In this document: piece by piece, positions 58,185 to 64,000 of the stretch
Numbering within the stretch: the first letter of the stretch is position 1
How the letters are laid out: every line of letters starts with the position of its first letter
The notes under the pieces: generated by a model
The model's input: the letters and a program-made list of their open reading frames with translations, nothing else
Databases searched by the model: none
What the model was told of the DNA's origin: nothing
Translations under genes and position numbers: made by a program
DNA from: Lutjanus erythropterus
Taxonomy: Eukaryota > Chordata > Actinopteri > Lutjaniformes > Lutjanidae
NCBI GenBank assembly: GCA_020091685.1
Contig: CM034610.1
Location: 31,332,134 to 31,396,133, forward strand
Length of the DNA stretch: 64,000 nucleotides
Direction: 5' to 3'

Positions 58185-58440
58185 GGTTTCCTCTGCAGTT
58201 AATGGTCTGGAACAAACAATAGAGCTGAGAGGCTGCAGTCAGCCGCCTGTCAGCCCGGCCTGCTGCTGCTGCTGCTGCTGTCTTTAAGGAAGGTCGTGAC
58301 AGAGTGAAAACTATGGCCAAATATCCGCTTCATGTGCTTCCTGCTTTGCGGTGTGATTATAGGCGATGGCATCCACCAACAGACACTCACGTCCTCCGCT
58401 CTGCTCTCACTGACGGTGTAAATCTGCTCCCCTCCAAACG
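58185..58440. promoter_or_regulatory. candidate conserved non-coding element, hhex intron 1 distal
   Basis: Repeat-free island with a Sox-type AACAATAG (near 58215), a GC-rich core CAGCCGCCTGTCAGCCCGGCC (58237-58257 region), a short (TGC)n run at 58260-58281 and a TGATTATAGGCGATGG segment near 58353. Its composition contrasts sharply with the flanking AT-rich DNA. The function is inferred only from composition and location. Confidence 0.4.
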
Positions 58441-58962
58441 GTTGTCAAACATCTTCTGATTGCTGCTCTGTCCCAAAGGAAGTCAGCTAGTCCAGCCCAT
58501 CAAAACACAAATGTCATGAAAGGACATTTTTAAGAAGAATAAAGCTCAGGTTAATCATTAATGAGCTAAAGTATAGAAACAATATTGCTTTAGAGTGGAC
58601 AGATATTTAGGCCACTCAGGAGGACGAAAGTCCAAAGCTGTCCCGCTGCTACAGCAGGACAGACCCTTCTATTTCTACAGGTCTCTTTCTACTCATTTAT
58701 CAGGATTTATATCTGATGATCAGTGTTGGAGAGGTTCAGAGCTGTGTCAGATACCAAAGACTACACACTGGAGGAGGCTGAACTTCAACAAAGCGAGAGA
58801 GACATCTAGTTTAGTCAGAAAAATTAGTTCAAACTACTTTTAAAATGTGACAGTGTTCATGCAGGTGATACGAAGTTATAACAAAGTATCGTACAAAAAC
58901 TCACATACCAGCAAAAAATCCACTTAATTGAGTTTATTGCAAAAGGTGCCCACAGCAGTACT

Positions 58963-59003
58963 CGTGGGATTGTACAAAAAAATCTCCTGTGACCCACCAA
59001 ATT

Positions 59004-59034
<31 letters not shown>

Positions 59035-59400
59035 AAATTCTGCAAATGTAAGATTTATATCTGCAGCACGCCTTTTATGAAGCATTTAAAATGTTCATTG
59101 TTTTGCTGATGAGAGAAAACCTGGGAGCTTGTTAACTCCGCCACTTATTTTAATTTCTTTTTTCTTCTGTCTTCTTCTTCTTCATTTATGAAACCGGCTA
59201 AAATATCCTATATTAATTTCCCAGTGAGAGGAAATAAAACCAGAGATGGCCTGTTAACTCAGCCTAAATGCATTTATTTCTCATTTGTACAGTATTTAAA
59301 ATGTATAAATGGCAATAAAATGATGAGGAACGTTCATTTTTGCACACATTAAGTCTTCCCAAGATTTATTGATAAGGTCTCTTGTGAAATGGTTTGTAAT
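58963..59400. mobile_element. hAT-like MITE (tttcccaaac family), copy E, inverted
   Basis: Reverse orientation relative to A, C and D: TGTTAACTCAGCCTAAATGCATTTATTTCTCATTTGTACAG matches the inverse of 22803-22850, and TAAGATTTATATCTGCAGCACGCC the inverse of copy D. Includes a poly-A run at 59004-59025. Confidence 0.75.
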
Positions 59401-59886
59401 TTATTCATTTTTATTTAGTTTTTTTTAAAGTGTGTTCCGTAAAGACAACGTCCATCAGTCAGTGTCTGGTCAAGTCATTTAACTACTGGAATCACGATGC
59501 AAATATGACTTGAACTACCAGCAAGTCTCTGCAAAATGTAGTTAAACTACTAGTTTAATCACATGTAGTTGATTACTCTCCAACTTTGCTAATTATGATT
59601 CATTAATCATGTTTCCTTACTGGCTGGTTGTTACCAAAAAAAAAAGGGGCCAAACATAAAAGATGAATACAGATGAAGTTATGAGATAAACGAATTCTAT
59701 TCAACTGAACCAGTTGGATTTTATTGTTTAGTCTACATGTGTTAATACATGATATGATTTAATGCAATAAAAGAAACATGAGCATATTTGAATAACTAAA
59801 CAGCGGAAATATAAACAAATAACTGAGCACAGAGACTCGACGGCCTCAAATAATTTGACCATATTCTAATCTAATCAATCAATATC

Positions 59887-60160
59887 AGGGCTGCAAGTAA
59901 CGATTAATTTGTTTGCTGATTAATCTGATGATTATTTTCTCAATTCATCAATTGTTTAGTCCATAAAATGAAAAAGCGTTCGTCTCCGTCCGTTTTGTTT
60001 TGTTCACAATCCAAAGATATTCAGTTTACTGTCAGGGAGAAGTAAAGAAACCAGGAAATATTCACTTCTTTTCTTAAGAAAAAACTCAAACCGATTAACT
60101 GATAATCGGAATAGTTGGTGATCAGTTTAATAGTAATTAATAATAAAAATGCAGTTCTGA
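59887..60160. mobile_element. MITE (gggctgcaac family)
   Basis: CAGGGCTGCAAGTAACGATTA left end, GTCCATAAAATG, GATATTCAGTTTACTGTCAGG and AAATGCAGTTCTGA right end. Within hhex intron 1. Confidence 0.8.
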
Positions 60161-60221
60161 TCCATATTCAGACTGGATCACATCACACAGACACACACGT
60201 GATGCCTGGTGATTTTGTAGG

Positions 60222-60500
60222 GTAGAAGTAACGCATTACAGCTACTCATGTTACTGTGATTAAGTATTTTTGCGGGGCACTTTCAGGAGCATTTTAGTGT
60301 GTACTCTTACTTTGGTGAGTGTGACCACAGCACAACAGGAGAAACAGAAACCTCTTTGATTGAATAGCTGTAACTGATAATGCATCAGATATCAAAAGTA
60401 ACTAGTACTCTGAGTAGTTTAGAGGAGAATACTCTACTTTGTACTTTTACTTAAGTAGCCTCTTTTTTAACAGCAGTTGTTTTACTTGTAGTTAAGTAAT
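60222..60500. mobile_element. aagtactt-type repeat
   Basis: GGTAGAAGTAACGCATTACAG...CTACTTTGTACTTTTACTTAAGTAGCC...TTACTTGTAGTTAAGTAATG; eroded relative of the elements at 19119 and 45959. Confidence 0.6.
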
Positions 60501-60659
60501 GTCTCGGGTGTATTTGAGCAGGCCTCCAGACTTTCACTGAAATGAATCTTTAATTAAAGTATTTTTAATTTTATTTTGTTTGCTGTGTGACATTTACAAT
60601 GCCTCGTTTTGTTTCTTTCTACTCCCCACTTGAAGCCTTCCCTTTTTATTGCCCTTAAA

Positions 60660-60990
60660 CTCTTGTAAAATGCCTCTTTATCTGTCCTGTAAGATCCCAT
60701 TAGAGCTGATGTGTTGTCTGTTTGCTTGATTTTCTCCTCGCCGCCCGCCGACCATAAAGAAAGTCAGCCACATCCTCGCTGGCCAGCCAGAGGAAGTGCA
60801 ACAATATGTGAAAAACGGATCCCGGGCTATCAGAGGCCGAGTGTTTCCTGAATATGTCTGTATTGAGGATGTCGATAAAATAATCAGCAGCGTGCAGCGA
60901 GCTCCCGAGGAAGCGGCTGGCCGGGGTGAGCCAGGAAAACATTTAACAGCTTCTGAAAGCAGATTTACTCCTATCGACAGGCCCACGGCT
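60660..60990. promoter_or_regulatory. candidate conserved non-coding element, hhex intron 1 centre
   Basis: A GC-richer island inside an AT-rich, repeat-laden intron. It includes CTTTATCTGTCCTGTAAG (GATA-like), GCCGCCCGCCGACC, and a dense core from about 60725 to 60925 with balanced base use and no repeat relatives elsewhere in the window. Open frames across it on both strands (60678-60986 minus, 60796-61119 plus) show no known protein and lack splice context, so a regulatory role is preferred over coding. Confidence 0.5.
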
Positions 60991-61339
60991 TCCGCCAGGA
61001 ACGGAAAAAGAGCCGCAACACACAGTCAGACGCTCCGCTGCAAACACCATACTACAGAGGACCAGCAGGCACTGCGGCTACCACAACCACACTCACATCC
61101 TAACCTCTGCAAATGTTAACTAACTGTTCATAAACCCTGACTGCTCTGCCCAGGAGCCACAACACCACATATATCAGGCTATATCATGTTTATACAGTCA
61201 CATATTTCATAAGTATTGAGGCCAATTACTGCCATAGTGCTGAAAAAAGTCATTATAATATTAAGTTAGATATTAATTCATTATTCTCAAAGTTTATTAG
61301 TATTTTTGAGATAATAATCAATTAGTTTGAGACACTGAC

Positions 61340-61567
61340 TCGCTTTTTTTTTAGAAAGTCTCATTATTTTTTAGATACTAGCTAATTATTTTTTAGCTAT
61401 TTAGTCATTATTTGATATAGTAAGTCATTATTTTGGAGTACTAACTCATTATTGTGATATGTAACTTATTATTTTGATATACTAATGCATTATTGTGGAA
61501 TACTAACTCATTGTTGTGATATACTACCTCATTATTTTGATATAGTAATTCATAATTTTGTTAATAG
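61340..61567. repeat. 23-26-bp AT-rich tandem repeat
   Basis: Eight to ten units of TACTAACTCATTATTTTGATA type, diverged, in hhex intron 1. Confidence 0.85.
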
Positions 61568-61715
61568 GACGTTTTTCCTCACCATAGTCGCCTTAATGCT
61601 TGCTCTTGGAAGGAACTACTGGCTTTATAAAAATTACTGTGTGGATCTGCTCTATATGAAATGTGCCTGGGGAAAAATACTGTTGTGATTAGCTAAACAA
61701 ATAAAACTAAACTGA
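61568..61715 (+). mobile_element. LINE 3'-end fragment
   Basis: GTTTTTCCTCACCATAGTCGCCTTAATGCTTGCTCTTGGAAGG...TCTGCTCTATATGAAATGTGCCT...TGTTGTGATTAGCTAAACAAATAAAACT, a widespread fish retrotransposon tail, like 36104-36262. Confidence 0.8.
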
Positions 61716-62028
61716 ATAGATGCTAACATTTTTGACAAACTAACTCATTATTTCAGGACTCACATTTTTTCATCAAAAATTGTCCTTCTATATGTACACC
61801 ACTGCATCACACTGCAATATTGTAGTGTCTGTATTTTCTAAGAATTAAATCTGAGATATATGATTCCTTTGAAAACTCTGGGCTGATGAATACTTCGTAA
61901 TACTGCGTAATACACCACTCCTCATGCATGTAGATGTAAATGTGAGAATACACGAACCCAGCAAATATCTGCATGCATTTAAAATCATTTTCTTCCTTGC
62001 AGAGGGCATTTGGTGCTGACAAGTATGG

Positions 62029-62033
<5 letters not shown>

Positions 62034-62106
<73 letters not shown>
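62034..62106. repeat. (CA)n(GA)n compound microsatellite
   Basis: CA to 62060, GA to 62106, in hhex intron 1 near exon 1. Confidence 0.97.
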
Positions 62107-62109
<3 letters not shown>

Positions 62110-62134
62110 TGAAATAACAAGTGATTTAGAGCTC

Positions 62135-62420
62135 GGCTATGTTTTAGTCACCGCTGACTTGCTCCTCTGATGTTTCTGAACAATGGGAGTCAGGAAAAAG
62201 AGTCAAGGTTGCCATGCACCCCCCGCCACCCCCCTATCACCACCGCCACTACAGACTGAATGGATAAGCCCGCTGCTATTGTGGCCCCAAATATGTCTGT
62301 CACAATAACAGTGTGACTCATGTGTGCGTGCTCAGGCATCACGCAGAAAGAGCTGAAGACTACAGAAAAGGAACGCGTCCAGTGACTGTCAATAACCCTG
62401 CAGTCTGTTTATGAAGACTG
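62135..62420. promoter_or_regulatory. candidate enhancer, hhex intron 1 proximal
   Basis: A repeat-free, balanced-composition stretch just inside intron 1. It holds a GATAAG site (near 62265), a Sox-like ATTGTGG (near 62277) with an inverted CACAATAACAGTGTG nearby (near 62302), and C-rich CACC-type boxes (62218-62245). Position and motif density fit a blood/endothelial or endoderm enhancer. The call rests on composition and motifs, not on any alignment. Confidence 0.45.
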
Positions 62421-62703
62421 CAGACTGTGAGGAGTTGGACATGCATGCATGGCCAAGCGTGATATACTTATGCAAAAATGGTTTCGTTGGCACTGAAACG
62501 AAGCTGCGAAGACAGAGAAGTTTTCATGCAAAGGCTAAAAAGTCATCTGTTGCCACATCATCCGGCGTTGGGTGTCTTCTCACAAATTTAATTTCACAAA
62601 TGTCAAATAAAAATCAAAATGCAAGATACGGATTCGTGAAAAGTGTAAAGATTTGGACCCCAGACGCACTACAGAGCAGACAGACTTTTACGCACAAACT
62701 CAC

Positions 62704-63091
62704 CCAGAGGGTCGTGCCTGAGCAGCGCCTGCGCGTACTCCCCCATGGAGCGGTGGTGCTGGTGGTGGTGGTGGAACGGGTAGATGGAGCTGTAAGTCGC
62801 CGCCGTCAGCGCGGCAGCGGCGTGGTGAGACAGCGCCGGGTGGATCGGTGTGGGCTCATAAATCGGCGTCCTGTACGGCGAGATGAGACTCGTGAAGGAG
62901 GAGTTGGGCGACGGGAGAGTCGGTGTGGGGATGATCGGAGTTGAGCAGGAGGAGGAGGAGGAAGAGGAGGATGAAGAAGAGGGAGATGAGGAGGATGAGG
63001 TGGCGGCGGTCCTCCCCAGAATGTCCTCGATGTAGAACGGGGTCGGGTGAGCCGGCTGGATGGGAGTCGGTGCGTAAAGCGGGACGCTCAT
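62704..63091 (-). CDS. hhex: hhex exon 1 (coding part)
   Basis: First coding exon of the haematopoietically expressed homeobox protein, a nuclear factor (mainly a repressor) needed for liver, endoderm, blood and endothelial development. It encodes residues 1-129 plus one base of codon 130. The N-terminus MSVPLYAPTPIQPAHPTP leads into FYIEDILGR (residues 19-27), the eh1-like motif that binds Groucho/TLE. Next come a serine tract (residues 32-48, broken by Pro37), the conserved block TLPSPNSSFTSL...PYRTPIYEPTPIHPALSHH (58-90), an Ala-rich piece, a His-rich stretch (107-113) and ALLRHDPLG at the splice site. The start is the ATG at 63091 in a strong ACCATGA context. An in-frame TAG lies a few codons upstream, and the only earlier start-like codon is a GTG. 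The donor is G|GTGAGT at 62703. The Ser tract is TCC/TCT-rich and probably variable between individuals. Confidence 0.96.
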
Positions 63092-63480
63092 GGTGCCTTG
63101 TGCCGTCACTGCGCGCTAGGGTTCCCTCCCTCCTGTCTGTCCCTGCAGCCTTCCTCTTTATCGACACTGTCTCTGAAGAAGTTCTTTAAGCATCCACTGT
63201 AACTCCACAGTCCACTGACCAGCAGAGACACATTAGACTTAGAATCTTCAGCGCTGCGGAGGAGGAGACCGTTACAATGTTTTGGTGTCCATCAGTTTGC
63301 GGTGGAGGACTGGCTGCTGCTTGATCCAACAGTTGGGGCTGTTATCTGGCTGCAGGCGGAGGAGGGAGGAGATAAGTGGACGGCCAACTTCCTGCAGGTG
63401 GCCGGCGGCCGTTTCTGATTGGCTCACGCGTAGCTCCAATCGAGGCGCACAGTGATCAGATGACGGGAGAGGAGAGATAA
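63092..63480 (-). promoter_or_regulatory. hhex: hhex 5' UTR and proximal promoter region
   Basis: About 390 bp immediately upstream of the hhex ATG, GC-richer than the surroundings and free of repeats. Visible sites on the gene strand are an inverted CCAAT box near 63418-63423 (GAGCCAATCAG on the minus strand), GATA-type sites near 63370 and 63474, and GC-rich stretches around 63340-63410. No convincing TATA box was seen. The transcription start cannot be fixed from sequence. GATA and Smad input on the hhex promoter is known from mammals; equivalence here is inference. Confidence 0.6.
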
Positions 63481-64000
63481 TAGTATTTCAAGAGAATCAC
63501 TTCACTACAGCCAATCAGCAACCCCCAAATCTATGGTTTGTTTGGCTGATATAATAGTGCAACATGACACTGATAGCAGGCTGAATGCCACCTTCAAAAA
63601 CACTGGGGTTTACTCAACAATAAGATCCTCACTCTGTTCCCTCATCACATTTCTCTTACTGAAAATGCAGTGCTGTATGCAAGTTATTGTTATTAATTAT
63701 CCATTTTGGAAAGCAGGAATTGTGTCTGTTCATATCTTCACTGGAAAACAAGCTTTAGTAAAGTTACCAGGGATCTGCAATATTGAGGTTGTAGGAAAAA
63801 GTAATGAATAAATGAAAAACTAAGAAATGAATAACAAGTATTATAACTGTGCACTGTTTTCTTTTGTATGTAGCCCACTTTTCATTTTTTATAAGGTTAA
63901 TGCACTTTGTGGATGATTTTACAACACAGGGTTGTATAATCAAATGCTAGTAGAAGTTCTCTTTTTGCTTCTCATAAAAACAAAAAGCATACACAACAAA
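63481..64000. other. upstream intergenic DNA
   Basis: AT-rich DNA distal to the hhex promoter. An ATTGG/CCAAT pair lies near 63511. The small plus frame 63533-63811 is not supported. No exon of the next expected gene (kif11 in tetrapods) is visible. Confidence 0.5.

Larger units (their letters stand above)
57125..62703 (-). other. hhex: hhex intron 1
   Basis: Intron of 5,579 bp between the phase-1 donor GTGAGT at 62703 and the acceptor at 57125. It is large for a fish gene, partly because of inserted repeats: three MITE-like copies (57309-57648, 58963-59400, 59887-60160), an aagtactt-type repeat near 60222-60500, a 23-26-bp AT-rich tandem array (61340-61560), LINE 3' tails (57660-57925, 61568-61715) and a (CA)n(GA)n microsatellite. 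Between these lie three repeat-free, GC-balanced islands listed separately as candidate enhancers. In mouse, Hhex intron 1 is known to carry blood and endothelial enhancers, so islands here are plausible regulators; their activity is inferred. Confidence 0.9.

Noticed and set aside
60796..61119. 107-codon plus ORF within hhex intron 1
   Set aside because: Overlaps an equally open minus ORF in a GC-rich island; no homology; better explained as a regulatory element.
62411..62944. 177-codon plus-strand ORF over hhex exon 1
   Set aside because: Antisense shadow of the GC-rich exon 1; Arg/Val-rich, no homology and no splice logic.
63092..63109. Upstream start for hhex giving an extra TAQGT at the N-terminus
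   Set aside because: The upstream codon is GTG, not ATG. The ATG at 63091 has an ideal context and is the first ATG after the in-frame TAG.

Overview
This window is vertebrate genomic DNA, almost certainly from a teleost and probably a percomorph. The evidence is split genes with GT-AG introns, an AT-rich background full of (GT)n and other microsatellites, tRNA-derived SINEs and hAT-type MITEs of fish type, LINE relics, and two identifiable genes whose order matches a conserved vertebrate block. It is not prokaryotic: there are no operons, no Shine-Dalgarno sites and no CRISPR array. Nearly all open reading frames longer than 60 codons here are chance or low-complexity frames.

Both genes lie on the minus strand. 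At the right is hhex, the haematopoietically expressed homeobox transcription factor. Exon 1 is at 62704-63091, exon 2 at 56946-57124 and exon 3 at 54879-54929. Together they give 206 in-frame codons that end exactly at the end of the homeodomain. The terminal exon could not be located. At the left is the 5' end of exoc6 (Sec15A exocyst subunit). It has two alternative first exons, at 3250-3347 and 5692-5831, both ending 2 nt into an Arg codon. The second is the counterpart of the alternative N-terminus known from mammalian EXOC6. The order hhex then exoc6 on one strand matches human HHEX-EXOC6 (10q23).

Layout. 1-3249: exoc6 intron 1, with a hAT relic that keeps a degenerate BED zinc finger. 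3250-6100: the two exoc6 first exons and their promoters, with a SINE that has a perfect 12-bp target duplication. About 6.1-54.8 kb: intergenic DNA (plus, presumably, the last hhex exon) made of layered repeats. These include hAT-like MITEs, a family carrying a helicase-like coding relic, a foldback element with arms of about 250 bp, three or more LINE relics, SINEs, a TAGG-type satellite over 1 kb long, 27-bp and A-rich minisatellites, and a 2.2-copy tandem duplication of about 0.7 kb. A few repeat-free stretches of balanced composition look like candidate conserved non-coding elements, possibly hhex or exoc6 regulatory DNA. 54.9-63.1 kb: hhex, with three candidate enhancers in its 5.6-kb intron 1. 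63.1-64 kb: hhex promoter and upstream DNA.

The most valuable observations are the second exoc6 first exon (too short to show in long-ORF scans), the missing hhex terminal exon, the candidate regulatory islands, and several large inverted-repeat structures. No new multi-gene system is visible.
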